From assembly GCA_934481345.1 (NCBI GenBank), contig CAKSPF010000003.1, positions 177,187 through 241,186 of the forward strand: DNA of 64,000 nt. The letters run 5' to 3'. Each line of letters begins with the position of its first letter. Position 1 is the first letter of the stretch. The translations under genes were made by a program, and so were the position numbers. Under the pieces are notes generated by a model. The model saw nothing but the letters and a program-made list of their open reading frames with translations. It was not told the origin of the DNA and made no database searches. Origin of the DNA: an uncultured Clostridia bacterium. GTDB lineage: Bacteria; Bacillota; Clostridia; UMGS1810. This document shows positions 35,579-44,365 of the stretch, in pieces.

Positions 35579-36144
35579 CACCGGCACTTCACACTTTCCG
35601 CAATCAGCAGTCCGGGATTATACCGCTGTGCCGCTCCAAAATCCGGCACGGTAAATATTCCGAAAAACGGCGGATTAAAGCTGTATATGCAAAACAGGCA
35701 TGCAAGTATTATCAAGGCGGCAAAAGCTCCGACATCACACATTTTGGAGATTTTTCCGGTGTTTCTTATATTTGCATAGCTTACATAATATACAATCACA
35801 CAGCCAATCAAAAACAGAAGTATATTAACCGCGCCGAGATTTCTGCCGACAATGCCGGTATAGGTATAAAATGCCGCCGTGACAAACAGCAGACCTGCCA
35901 GTATTCCGCAAAGCTTTGCCGTAAAAAATCCGCACACGTTCTTCCCGTATATCCAATATTCGGCAAAGGCAAAAACGACAGCCGGCCAGTATATAAGCTT
36001 CAAATGCTCCCACACACTTTCATTTACGGCTCCGAATACGGCAAATACGGGATTAAATCCCGACCACTCGTATGCAAAATGCAAAAGTGTTCCGAGAACA
36101 GCCGTAAACGCGGCGCCTATGATATGCCATGTCCTTATTTTCAT
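35578..36144 (-). CDS. DUF6512 membrane protein
   Basis: A 188-residue protein with five or six hydrophobic segments. The segment EWSGFNPVFAVFGAVNESVWEHLKLIYWP is characteristic of DUF6512 proteins of Firmicutes, whose role is unknown. It precedes the DUF6774-like gene, and both lie downstream of the COG2509-type flavoprotein on the same strand. Confidence 0.78.
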   Translation of the reverse strand: MKIRTWHIIGAAFTAVLGTLLHFAYEWSGFNPVFAVFGAVNESVWEHLKLIYWPAVVFAFAEYWIYGKNVCGFFTAKLCGILAGLLFVTAAFYTYTGIVGRNLGAVNILLFLIGCVIVYYVSYANIRNTGKISKMCDVGAFAALIILACLFCIYSFNPPFFGIFTVPDFGAAQRYNPGLLIAESVKCR

Positions 36145-36183
36145 GGTATCACTCCTTCACAAATATATATGAGGAGCTGACCT

Positions 36184-37770
36184 CTAAAATGACAAAAGCT
36201 CTATGATTTTTTCGGCGCATTTAATGCCGTCAATTGCCGAAGACATTATTCCGCCGGCATACCCGGCTCCTTCTCCTATGGGATATATTCCGTCCACGCT
36301 GCTTACCATATTTTCACCGCGGTTTATGCGTACCGGTGCACTCGAACGTGTTTCCACACCGGTAAGAACTGCATCGCCGATACAAAAACCCGGCATTTTT
36401 CTGTCAAATTCCAAAAGCGCATTCCGCAAAGTCCTGCAAACGAAATCCGGCAGACACTCTGACAGATCAGCATATCTTACACCCGGTTTATAGCTTGGCT
36501 CAACCGTGCCGCAGCTATCGGACGCTGTGCCGTCTATGAAATCCGACACTTTCTGACACGGAGCGAAATAATTGCTGCCTCCGCAAACAAATGCCGCTCT
36601 CTCCATTCTGCGCTGAAATTCAACCGCGTCAAGCGGATTTTCTCCGTCAATATCCTCCGGAAGTACCGATACAAGCAAAGCACTGTTTGAATTTTCGGCA
36701 TCTCTTGCAAAATAACTCATTCCGTTTGTCACAACACCGTCGCTTTCAGACGCGCTCGCTACCACCACACCTCCGGGGCACATGCAAAATGTGTATGCGC
36801 CTCTGCCGTCAGGGTGACAGCTCAGTTTATAATCGGCGGCAGGAAGTGACGGCGCAGCTTCCTTATACTGAAGCATATCTATATATTCTCTTTTATGCTC
36901 TATTCTGACTCCCACCGAAAACGGCTTTTTCTGCATTGCAATGCCTTTTTTGTACAGCATGGAATAGGTTTCGCGCGCCGAATGACCGATTGCCAATATA
37001 AGGCAGCCGCACTCCCTTTCAAGTTCTCTGCCGTTTTTAACATTTTTCAGAAATATTTTTTTGATTTTGCCGCCGCATATTTCAATATCCGTAAGCATGG
37101 TATCGAAAACAACCTCTCCGCCGTTTGATATAATCTCGCTGCGGATATTTGCAACAACCTTTTTCAGATAATCCGTTCCTATATGCGGCTTTGAAAGATA
37201 ACGAATTTCTTCGGGAGCGCCCATTGCGGCAAATTCGTCCAAAACAAACTGCTTGCGTATGTCGTTTACACCGCAGGTAAGCTTGCCGTCCGAAAAAGTA
37301 CCTGCTCCGCCCTCGCCGAACTGCACATTGGAATTTGTATTCAGCGTGCCGTCCTGCCAGAACCGCTGTATGCTTTTTTCTCTCTCATTTACACTTTCGC
37401 CTCTTTCTATAACAATCGGATTTAATCCGCAGCGCGAAAGCATAAGCGCACAAAAAAGACCTGCCGGCCCCATGCCCGTAATAACAGGTCTTTCGGCTGC
37501 GGCAGCTCTTTTGTAATTGAAGCTGTATTTTTTTTGGATAAATACGCTCACATTTTTTAAGTTCTTTTTTAATATTGCTTCTTCGTTTTTAACCTCAACG
37601 GCAAAGGAATACACCCAGAATATCGAGCCTTTTTTCCTTGCGTCAAGCGATTTCTTTATAATCAAGTACGATACAATCTCATTCCTGTCTGCGGAAAGCT
37701 TTTTGGCTATAACATCCTCAAGCTCACTTTTGCAGGAAATCAAAATCTTTACATCGGAAATCTTTAACAT
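36184..37770 (-). CDS. FAD-dependent dehydrogenase (COG2509 type)
   Basis: A 528-residue flavoprotein. After an N-terminal domain of about 90 residues (KSLDARKKGSIFWVYSF), the FAD motif VITGMGPAGLFCALMLSRCG lies near residue 97, and the C-terminal AGYAGGIMSSAIDGIKCAEKI completes the FAD site. The LVI(L)ERG and QFGEGGAGTFSDGKL segments match the COG2509 uncharacterised dehydrogenases. The physiological substrate is unknown in the family. Confidence 0.9.
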   Translation of the reverse strand: MLKISDVKILISCKSELEDVIAKKLSADRNEIVSYLIIKKSLDARKKGSIFWVYSFAVEVKNEEAILKKNLKNVSVFIQKKYSFNYKRAAAAERPVITGMGPAGLFCALMLSRCGLNPIVIERGESVNEREKSIQRFWQDGTLNTNSNVQFGEGGAGTFSDGKLTCGVNDIRKQFVLDEFAAMGAPEEIRYLSKPHIGTDYLKKVVANIRSEIISNGGEVVFDTMLTDIEICGGKIKKIFLKNVKNGRELERECGCLILAIGHSARETYSMLYKKGIAMQKKPFSVGVRIEHKREYIDMLQYKEAAPSLPAADYKLSCHPDGRGAYTFCMCPGGVVVASASESDGVVTNGMSYFARDAENSNSALLVSVLPEDIDGENPLDAVEFQRRMERAAFVCGGSNYFAPCQKVSDFIDGTASDSCGTVEPSYKPGVRYADLSECLPDFVCRTLRNALLEFDRKMPGFCIGDAVLTGVETRSSAPVRINRGENMVSSVDGIYPIGEGAGYAGGIMSSAIDGIKCAEKIIELLSF

Positions 37771-37811
37771 TTTTATCTCCCTGTGAAAATAAAGTTTCGT
37801 GCTGCAAATAA

Positions 37812-38141
37812 TTATGAATTCAAGCCAATCTGATTAATTACAAAAAACACGGTTCCTATAATGTCAAACAGCACAAACTGAACCGCCAGCGCATAATATT
37901 TGCGGCGGCAGGTGAGCATAATATTCAGAACAAGAAGCGGCAGAGTAGCCACAAATCCTGCTGCGGCAATACCTATAAGGCTCGACCAGAATACCGCAAC
38001 ACCCTTTGTCATAAAAAACGAAATCGTAAGCGGTAAAATCATATACGCAGGGAACATAAGCAGTATGCACAGCAAAATCACATACCAGTGTGACAGATAT
38101 TCTCTAAACAAACTTTTTTGGGATATTTTCTTTTTTCTCAT
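37812..38141 (-). CDS. Small membrane protein, unknown
   Basis: A 109-residue protein with three or four hydrophobic helices (YVILLCILLMFPAYMIL, GVAVFWSSLIGIAAAGF, LLVLNIMLTC, YALAVQFVLFDIIGTVFF). The start is placed at MRKKKISQ, which has GGAG nine bases upstream; the frame is open further upstream but lacks a site. It lies between HU and the FAD dehydrogenase. I do not recognise a family. Confidence 0.6.
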   Translation of the reverse strand: MRKKKISQKSLFREYLSHWYVILLCILLMFPAYMILPLTISFFMTKGVAVFWSSLIGIAAAGFVATLPLLVLNIMLTCRRKYYALAVQFVLFDIIGTVFFVINQIGLNS

Positions 38142-38189
38142 AAATGCATTCTCCGGTTTGTAAATCTTAAATATTTGACTGCAATCTGT

Positions 38190-38216
38190 CAGCTCTGCTT
38201 GTTGCAGGCAGAGCTG
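38190..38216. repeat. Inverted repeat upstream of the small membrane gene
   Basis: CAGCTCTGC (38190-38198) and GCAGAGCTG (38208-38216) form a nine-base stem without a U-run. It is between the HU terminator and the small membrane gene; a leader structure is possible. Confidence 0.45.
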
Positions 38217-38244
38217 AGAGCATTGCTCTGATTTAAATAAAAAT

Positions 38245-38268
38245 CCCCGCACCGAAAAAGATGCGGGG
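38245..38268 (-). terminator. Terminator of the HU gene
   Basis: Stem CCCCGCA (38245-38251) with TGCGGGG (38262-38268), followed on the minus strand by ATTTTTATTT. Confidence 0.8.
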
Positions 38269-38284
38269 CAGTTGAATCAACAAA

Positions 38285-38560
38285 TTACTTATTTACAGCT
38301 TCCTTTAAGCCTCTGCCTGCTTTGAATGCAGGAACAGTTGAAGCAGGGATATCAATTTCAGCGCCTGTCTGAGGATTTTTACCCTTTCTTGCAGCACGTT
38401 TCTTTGTTTCGAAAGAACCAAAGCCAACCAAAACGATCTTGTCACCTTTAGCTAAACCTTCCGTAACACCGTCTACAAATGCGTTTAATGCCTTTTCAGC
38501 ATCTTTCTTTGTTAATTCTGCTTTTTCAGCAATTATAGCGATTAACTCACTTTTATTCAT
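38285..38560 (-). CDS. hup: HU family DNA-binding protein
   Basis: A 91-residue histone-like protein from MNKSELIAIIAEKA, the standard N-terminus; the 17 codons upstream are not part of the family. The signature VGFGSFETKKRAARKGKNPQTG lies at about 46-67. HU bends and compacts DNA. It has its own promoter and terminator, consistent with high expression. Confidence 0.95.
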   Translation of the reverse strand: MNKSELIAIIAEKAELTKKDAEKALNAFVDGVTEGLAKGDKIVLVGFGSFETKKRAARKGKNPQTGAEIDIPASTVPAFKAGRGLKEAVNK

Positions 38561-38597
38561 TTTACCTACTACCTCCTGAGTGATTTTGTATGACACA

Positions 38598-38626
38598 ATT
38601 ATAGCAAACATTTACAAACTATGCAA
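38598..38626 (-). promoter_or_regulatory. Promoter of the HU gene
   Basis: TTGCAT (38621-38626) and TATAAT (38598-38603) on the minus strand, 17 bp apart, about 40 bp before the HU start. Confidence 0.7.
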
Positions 38627-38727
38627 TAGTTATTATCAACAAAATTATGGCATAAATTTATTAAAAACGTCCTTTTTTTTGGTGGTAATGACAAATAAAC
38701 CTCAAATTGTGCCGATTTTGGCAAATA

Positions 38728-40362
38728 TCAGTTCATTATAACCCTTGCCACGGAAAGGTTGGCAGAATCAAGATATATACCGCTCAAATATGCATTTGTG
38801 AGAATGTCTGCATAAAATTCGCTTCCGTTTGATAAAGCGAAATCGCTTACGCCTTCATTAAGCTTTACTATATTTGAAAGCATAGTGCCCTCGGGAGCGT
38901 TTTCAATTTCAAATTTTACTCTGTATACATACCCATTGTTTGCATTTCCGGCAATTGTCGGATAAAACGTAATGTACACGGTAATGCCTTTGTTATATGC
39001 TATGGAACACAAATCCGTAAGCGGTGCTATGAATACCGGAGCTATGCTTTTTGCACCGGCTGTGAAATCCGCAGCCTTACCCTTAAGATCGGAAAGCGGA
39101 GTTTCGTACAACTCATTCGGAATGTCATTGAGCACAGCGGTATAATCAGCGGCATTTGCCGGATATGAAGCGATATCTCGGCGCAAGGGAGTCGGTACAT
39201 ATGTGCAGTTATATCCGCATCTGTACGCAATATTTGCTCCGATTCCCATATCGTACTGCATTATTATACACGCAAGTTCCTTTTTGGTTATTTCATTGTT
39301 AGGATTGATTTTTGCGTCTGCATAAAGAGAAATACCGTAATTGTATGCATAGGAAAGCGCCTTGAAATAGCTGCTGTCCTGACTGTCTGCGTTTATTTCC
39401 GGGTACACCGCGTTATTCTGAGCATTTATTTGCGGCACATAGAAGCTGTTGCTTCTTACGCAGTATGATAACATTGCCAGTGCGTCTGCCACAGTGGCAT
39501 TTTTGCCGCAGTCGGCTGATGTGCAGGAAAGCTTGCCGTTATCCAGAACATAGCTTGTCATTATGCTCCATTCCTTGGCATACTCGCCCTCAAACTGAGT
39601 TTTATAGTTATAATGTGCAAACAGCGGATTTCTTTCTCTGTACTGAAGTCTGAGAGCTGCGCGGGCAACCTCGCCGTTTGTAATTTTTTCATTTGCATTG
39701 TACGGAGTATCAAACAGGTCGGAAGCGGTATAAATCTTTTCATATACCTCGTCCGGGAAGTTATCTGTAAAATTCCTCTTTTGTGATAAATCCAGGTTCT
39801 GCGCTCTTACTATAAGCACTGCCGCCTCTGCTCTTGTAAGCGAATCCTGAAGTCTCAGATTCACCATATCGTCGCCGAGCATAAGACCGCTGTTATACAC
39901 CCATGCCGCAGCTTTGACAGATGTGCCGGAGCTTGTAACCGGATACGGAGCAATTGCGTCTGCATTTGAAGCAAACCTTTTATACAAAAGCTGTGCAACG
40001 TCATTTCTTGTGATAGCGACATCCGGGTTGAAGTTGTTTGCTTCGTCGCCCTCCAGACCGGAGTATATGATATAATCATATGCCCAGTGATTTGCGGCAA
40101 CATCGGCAAAGTCGCTGTCTCTCTTAACATCGGATTTACCGAGCATTTTTACAAATTCGGCTCTTGTAACGGTAGCGTCGGGCAAAAATGAGCCGTCGTC
40201 ATATCCGTTTATCGTGCCCGAAGATACAAGCTGTGACACACTTGAGTATGCCCAGTGTCCGTCGGATAAATCCGTAAATGCTGCGTCTGCATATACATTC
40301 GGCATTACCGTTGCCGATGCAAGTATTGACGATGCAGCAATAATTGATATTAGTTTTTTCAT
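38728..40362 (-). CDS. SLH-domain surface protein
   Basis: A 544-residue secreted protein, signal peptide 1-26. Three SLH domains occupy about 28-200 (AAFTDLSDGHWAYSSVSQLVSSGTINGYDDGSFLP, FADVAANHWAYDYIIYSG), and further SLH-like repeats follow to about 400 (TKKELACIIMQYDMG). The C-terminal 140 residues are of unknown type. It should attach to the secondary wall polymer. GGAGG precedes the ATG. Confidence 0.85.
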   Translation of the reverse strand: MKKLISIIAASSILASATVMPNVYADAAFTDLSDGHWAYSSVSQLVSSGTINGYDDGSFLPDATVTRAEFVKMLGKSDVKRDSDFADVAANHWAYDYIIYSGLEGDEANNFNPDVAITRNDVAQLLYKRFASNADAIAPYPVTSSGTSVKAAAWVYNSGLMLGDDMVNLRLQDSLTRAEAAVLIVRAQNLDLSQKRNFTDNFPDEVYEKIYTASDLFDTPYNANEKITNGEVARAALRLQYRERNPLFAHYNYKTQFEGEYAKEWSIMTSYVLDNGKLSCTSADCGKNATVADALAMLSYCVRSNSFYVPQINAQNNAVYPEINADSQDSSYFKALSYAYNYGISLYADAKINPNNEITKKELACIIMQYDMGIGANIAYRCGYNCTYVPTPLRRDIASYPANAADYTAVLNDIPNELYETPLSDLKGKAADFTAGAKSIAPVFIAPLTDLCSIAYNKGITVYITFYPTIAGNANNGYVYRVKFEIENAPEGTMLSNIVKLNEGVSDFALSNGSEFYADILTNAYLSGIYLDSANLSVARVIMN

Positions 40363-40467
40363 ATCTGTATTTCCTCCATCTTATTTTTTATCCTTAATGT
40401 AATAGCTTTCGCATTGACTAAGTTTCTCTGTTAACAAGGGTGTTTTTGCACACCGCGCTGCATTTTG

Positions 40468-40606
40468 ACAATCCCTCCGTCAAACGCAAAGCGTTTGCCA
40501 CCTCCCTTTACACAAGGGAGGCTTTCGCATCAGCGAAGTTTTACTTAAAGCATTATAGGCTCCCTTGTGTAAAGGGAGCTGTCAGCGCAGCTGACTGAGG
40601 GATTGT
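40468..40606. repeat. Hairpin-rich repeat element, copy 1
   Basis: A 139-bp unit that opens ACAATCCCTCCGTC and closes GACTGAGGGATTGT, 13 of 14 bases inverted. Inside are small palindromes: AAACGCAAAGCGTTT, CTCCCTTTACACAAGGGAG, and CTCCCTTGTGTAAAGGGAG, TCAGCGCAGCTGA. It has no ORF of its own. The 40363-40467 stretch upstream holds the leader of the SLH gene and nothing else recognised. Confidence 0.85.
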
Positions 40607-40609
40607 GAA

Positions 40610-40652
40610 ATTTTGTTAATTGCACCCCTTCCCTTACACAGGGAAGGCTTTA
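40610..40652. repeat. Short companion repeat next to copy 1
   Basis: TTTTGTTAATTGCA followed by CCCTTCCCTTACACAGGGAAGG and CTTT. The same segment occurs in the 45.7-46.5 kb array after each unit. This copy lacks the inserted CCGCCTGCGGCGG hairpin. Confidence 0.7.
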
Positions 40653-40674
40653 CTGAACGGCATGCAGCCGTGTC

Positions 40675-41574
40675 CTACTCTTCGTCAAACAAATATTTTC
40701 TGACGGTTTCTGCCGCTTCGTCCTCCATGTTGCAGCCGAGCAGGCAAACACGGTTCTTTTGCAGCAGAGTGTTCAGTGAATTTAATATCACAGCCGTTAT
40801 TTCATCCGATACGGGATGAACAATCGCCTCAAAAAAGTGATATATAGCCTCCATTGCGGAGCAGTCGCGTATATTATTAACCTTGCTTCGGTTTATAAAG
40901 ACAAGTGCTTTAAGCGGAACAACGCTGTTTTGGTTAATGCCCGTAGAGCCTGCCCACGGAGTACCGCATATATACCATACCCCGTCAATGAACCGTATAA
41001 CGGGGGTATCGTCATTCAATATGTAAGCACCGGGATAATTTTTCAGCCACAAAGCCGTATGAGTGGATTTACCGGTGCCCGACTTTGCAGAAAAAGCAAT
41101 TCCGTAACCGTCATAAACTACGGAAGAAGCATGAATAACAAAGCCGTCCTTCCACAGCGTCAAAAAGCGAAATACTTTTCCCATCGCATTGAATGCAAAA
41201 GAATACGGGTCTATATCAAACAGCTTTTTTATATCAAGCAACTCGGCGCTTACTCTTGCTGCGGAAATATCATAAGTTATTTTCAGCGTTATGCACTCAA
41301 GGCCGGGATCCTCCAGTATATACACATACTGCTTGTCCGATGTGTAATACCAGTTTTCGTCATTGCGTCTGGTAAGCTTCTTTCCTTTGACAGGCAGTAT
41401 TTTTGATTCTGTCTTTGTTATTTCAATGCAATAATCGCAGTTTTCGTCAGCTGTTACATAATCTGTGAAAGCATTAAAGAGTTTTTCATCATAAAAGCTT
41501 GTTATTTTTAATTTTATGCCTGCTACGGCAGCATTAAAAGTGTTTTTAGTGTCTTTAGTATTTTTTGTGTCTAT
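40675..41574 (-). CDS. HprK-related kinase (RiPP-type Ser kinase candidate), probable AUA start
   Basis: A 299-residue protein if started at ATA (41572-41574). A standard search gives only the 216 residues from an internal GTG at 41325, but the frame continues 83 codons upstream with family-like sequence (AVAGIKLKITSFYDEKLFNAFTDY). No ATG, GTG or TTG occurs in that extension, while GGGAGG lies nine bases before the ATA. The P-loop SAKSGTGKSTHT and NDDTPVIR match HprK-like kinases. In paeninodin-type lasso clusters related kinases phosphorylate a C-terminal Ser. A mutated ATG is the alternative reading. Confidence 0.8.
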   Translation of the reverse strand: MDTKNTKDTKNTFNAAVAGIKLKITSFYDEKLFNAFTDYVTADENCDYCIEITKTESKILPVKGKKLTRRNDENWYYTSDKQYVYILEDPGLECITLKITYDISAARVSAELLDIKKLFDIDPYSFAFNAMGKVFRFLTLWKDGFVIHASSVVYDGYGIAFSAKSGTGKSTHTALWLKNYPGAYILNDDTPVIRFIDGVWYICGTPWAGSTGINQNSVVPLKALVFINRSKVNNIRDCSAMEAIYHFFEAIVHPVSDEITAVILNSLNTLLQKNRVCLLGCNMEDEAAETVRKYLFDEE

Positions 41575-41637
41575 TGCGTTCTACCTCCCAATCGGCAATG
41601 ATGCAAAGTACGTTCAAATCATTACCGCTTTTACAAA

Positions 41638-41669
41638 AAAAAGGCTGACATAATAAAGTCAACCTTTTT
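41638..41669 (-). terminator. Terminator or attenuator after the candidate precursor gene
   Basis: A 12-bp stem (41638-41649 with 41658-41669; one mismatch) followed on the minus strand by a T-run. It lies between the 57-residue peptide gene and the kinase, so kinase expression would depend on read-through. Confidence 0.72.
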
Positions 41670-41720
41670 AATTCAGTTATTAAAATCTGTGTGTTTTAAA
41701 CTGCAAAATGCAGTTATCCA

Positions 41721-41894
41721 TTAACTGTTCTGCGTTTTTGGTGAAGAATTAAGAGTATATACAGTCATACCGTAGGTAGCTGCTCTTCTTACATTGTTTG
41801 CACCCGGCCTATTGAAACCGCTGGGAAGATCCGAAAGAGATTCCTTAACTGATAATTCTACAATATTTGCTGTTGGTTTAATATATTTTTTCAT
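41721..41894 (-). CDS. Candidate RiPP precursor peptide, C-terminal Ser
   Basis: A 57-residue peptide starting MKKYIKPTANIVELSVKES. The start has GGAGGGGAG seven bases upstream. The YxxP-containing N-terminus resembles lasso-type leaders bound by PqqD-like (RRE) proteins. The peptide ends NSSPKTQNS; in paeninodin-type systems an HprK-like kinase phosphorylates a C-terminal Ser. The middle (GFNRPGANNVRRAATYG) could be core or spacer. It lies 16 bp after the secreted-protein gene and upstream of the kinase gene. Lasso cyclase and transglutaminase-like genes are absent from the window, so a lasso fold is not supported. Confidence 0.6.
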   Translation of the reverse strand: MKKYIKPTANIVELSVKESLSDLPSGFNRPGANNVRRAATYGMTVYTLNSSPKTQNS

Positions 41895-41910
41895 AGTAAT
41901 CTCCCCTCCC

Positions 41911-42546
41911 TTATTTAACATACGGTACTAAAGTATAACCGTTACCGGTAAGGCCTGTAACCTGGATAGCAAAAATACCGTCTTTGCTTGCATATGCTGG
42001 AAGCTCACCTTGTTCTTCGTCGTCTTTCATAAGCTTAAAACCGTATTCGGTTACATTTCCGGCATACTTTGCTACAGCTGTCAAACCTTCTATATCGCCC
42101 AATGATACATTGGTAACAGTTTCAACAGACGGATCTGCATTTGTCAAATAGTCAACACCCTCATTAAAACGGAATGTCGGGAATGCTTTATCATTGCCGT
42201 CTGTACCGAATTTTGCTGTTACGGCTGCATTATATAAAGTAGCCTGATCAGCTGTGAATGTAAATGTATGAACAACTCCGTTCGCATCTGCACCTGCCTG
42301 GTCAATGTAAATAATCCGACCTGCATTTTCACCCGAAGTCACGGAAAGATCACCCTTGGAAACAAGGAAAGTAACCTGTGAATCTGCAGCAGCTGTTACA
42401 TTAGTAGTAACCGTTACTGTAGGATTATCTGTTGCGCCGTATTTATAGTTTGTTGATGTAACAACGCTGGCTGCCATTGCAGTCGTACCTATGCCGACAG
42501 CCATCGTCAAAGCAACCGCCATAGGTCTGAAAATCTTGCTTTTCAT
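41911..42546 (-). CDS. Secreted protein of the RiPP-like cassette, unknown
   Basis: A 211-residue protein with signal peptide 1-29 (FRPMAVALTMAVGIGTTAMA). The mature part is Thr/Val/Asp-rich and beta-rich (NPTVTVTTNVTAAADSQVTFLVSK). I do not recognise a family; a structural surface protein is possible. The start follows GGAG by 11 bases. It has its own promoter and is followed closely by the 57-residue peptide gene. The S26B-type peptidase encoded upstream is a plausible processing enzyme. Confidence 0.65.
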   Translation of the reverse strand: MKSKIFRPMAVALTMAVGIGTTAMAASVVTSTNYKYGATDNPTVTVTTNVTAAADSQVTFLVSKGDLSVTSGENAGRIIYIDQAGADANGVVHTFTFTADQATLYNAAVTAKFGTDGNDKAFPTFRFNEGVDYLTNADPSVETVTNVSLGDIEGLTAVAKYAGNVTEYGFKLMKDDEEQGELPAYASKDGIFAIQVTGLTGNGYTLVPYVK

Positions 42547-42603
42547 CCAAAAAACATCTCCTATCTTAAAGTATAGTTTTCGCACTATTTTTTTCACAAT
42601 ATG

Positions 42604-42632
42604 ATTTTATCAAAATTACTATTAAATGTCAA
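42604..42632 (-). promoter_or_regulatory. Promoter of the secreted protein and precursor genes
   Basis: TTGACA (42627-42632) and TAAAAT (42604-42609), 17 bp apart on the minus strand, about 60 bp before the start. It separates expression of these two genes from the upstream ABC exporter. Confidence 0.72.
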
Positions 42633-42703
42633 TAGCTTTTACCCCGAATACAAGCAAAAAAAGCAATAAAATATATTATGCTGTATTGTGCACATTGCCC
42701 AAT

Positions 42704-44365
42704 TTATTTAATCTCAAGTACCCCGTTCGACAATTTGAGGAATTTGTCGCATATTTTCAGAGCCGCGTCCTTATGCGTTATGATAATGCAGGTTTTTGAC
42801 TTCATTTTTCTGATATTTTCAAGGACCTGTGCCTCGGTGCTCTCGTCCAGAGCGCTTGTAGCCTCGTCAAGAAGGATTACAGGCGATCCTCTGTACAGCG
42901 CCCTTGCAATTGCAATGCGCTGAACCTGCCCCTCGCTGAGTCCCGCGCCGTTTTCGCCGATTTCAGTATCAAGGCCGTCCGGCAGACTGCATATGAAGTC
43001 CCATATACATGCGTTTTTTGCGGCGGATATTATCTTTTCATCATCAGCGCTGTCATCAAAAAAGGCTATGTTCTTCCTTATGCTGCCCGACAGTATCAGA
43101 TTGCCCTGCGGAACATATGCAAAAAGCCCCCGTGCTCCGCCGTCTGCCGGCAGGCGCGAATTTATGAAATCAAGAGTAACAGCACCGCCGGTCGGTTTGA
43201 TTATTCCGAGAATAATTTTTAAAAGTGTGCTTTTTCCTATTCCGGACAATCCCTGCAAAACGGCGATTTCGCCTTTTTTTACTTCAAAGCTGACATCACG
43301 CAGTACCGGTTCGTCACCGTATGAGAAGTTTACGCCGTCTGCGCTTATTTTTACAAACTCACTCTCCGGAGGAAGCTTTGCAGACGTGCCGGAGTCCGCA
43401 TCAGAGCTTATGCCCTCAATCTCCATTATACGCTCGGCAGACGCACATGTCGCATAATACTTCGGTATGACCGACGCCACATCGCGAAAAGGCGACTGTA
43501 TCTGCCCCACAAGCTGTACTATGGCTGTAAATGCACCTACTGTCATTATGCCTGCCTTGATTTTATACGCACACCATGCCACTGCAAAATAATATGCGGC
43601 GGTAAGCGCCAGATAATACATTATATTCACAAGAATTGATATGTAGCCGCGTTTCATATTCAGCTTATAATTTTCATGCTGAAGCTTACGGACAGCCGCA
43701 AGTGATTTTTTTTCCGAGCAGAAAGACTTGACGGCGATAATATTCTGAATACATTCCTGCATAAAGGAGCGGATTTTGCCGTCGCTTTGGCGGCAGTCCT
43801 TATACAGCCCCTTCATCTTCCTGCCGTATACCGCGGAACACACCATAACTACCGGTCCGAGTGCAAGGCAGATAAGCGAAAGCTGCCAATCAAGCCAAAG
43901 CATGGTAAAAAAGCTGAACACCACTCCCGAAACAAGCGTTGCCGTACCGGGTATAATATCGATAACATTTGAATAAACGGTTTCGATATCGCTTGTAAGG
44001 CGGTTTATAAGCTCGCCGGAGTGAATTTTGCTTATGCTGAGGTAATCTCTTGTTATAATTGTATAAAACAAATTTTTCTGAAGCAGATTTTTGTATTCTG
44101 TTCTTACGCGCACATCATAAAGCGTATAGAACATCTGCAAGAGCAGCTGCAATACGAGAAGTGCGGCAAGGTTTATCACACATTCCGAAAAGCTTTTTTG
44201 TGATTTACCCGTGACGGAATCCAAAAGATACATGGCAGCCACGGCAAATCTTGTGGAAACGTAGGCAACCGCAATACCCGTTACGGTAAGCAGTGCTACT
44301 GCCGCGGCGACGCTTCTTGAATTAACCGCAAGCCATTTCAGAGCGGATTTTTTATTTCCTGACAT
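42704..44365 (-). CDS. ABC exporter with fused membrane and ATPase domains
   Basis: A 553-residue half-transporter with six helices in residues about 15-300, and an ATPase domain: Walker A GLSGIGKST, signature LSEGQVQRIAIARAL and Walker B VILLDEATSALDE. It belongs to the MsbA/LmrA type. Overlap with the S26B peptidase gene (44352) and position in the cassette suggest export of the processed peptide. No peptidase C39 domain is present. Confidence 0.9.
   Translation of the reverse strand: MSGNKKSALKWLAVNSRSVAAAVALLTVTGIAVAYVSTRFAVAAMYLLDSVTGKSQKSFSECVINLAALLVLQLLLQMFYTLYDVRVRTEYKNLLQKNLFYTIITRDYLSISKIHSGELINRLTSDIETVYSNVIDIIPGTATLVSGVVFSFFTMLWLDWQLSLICLALGPVVMVCSAVYGRKMKGLYKDCRQSDGKIRSFMQECIQNIIAVKSFCSEKKSLAAVRKLQHENYKLNMKRGYISILVNIMYYLALTAAYYFAVAWCAYKIKAGIMTVGAFTAIVQLVGQIQSPFRDVASVIPKYYATCASAERIMEIEGISSDADSGTSAKLPPESEFVKISADGVNFSYGDEPVLRDVSFEVKKGEIAVLQGLSGIGKSTLLKIILGIIKPTGGAVTLDFINSRLPADGGARGLFAYVPQGNLILSGSIRKNIAFFDDSADDEKIISAAKNACIWDFICSLPDGLDTEIGENGAGLSEGQVQRIAIARALYRGSPVILLDEATSALDESTEAQVLENIRKMKSKTCIIITHKDAALKICDKFLKLSNGVLEIK

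Noticed and set aside
41721..41894. Classical lasso peptide precursor
   Set aside because: The leader is similar but no asparagine-synthetase-like cyclase or transglutaminase-like protease is encoded in the window, and no suitable ring-forming acidic residue follows a Gly or Ala start.
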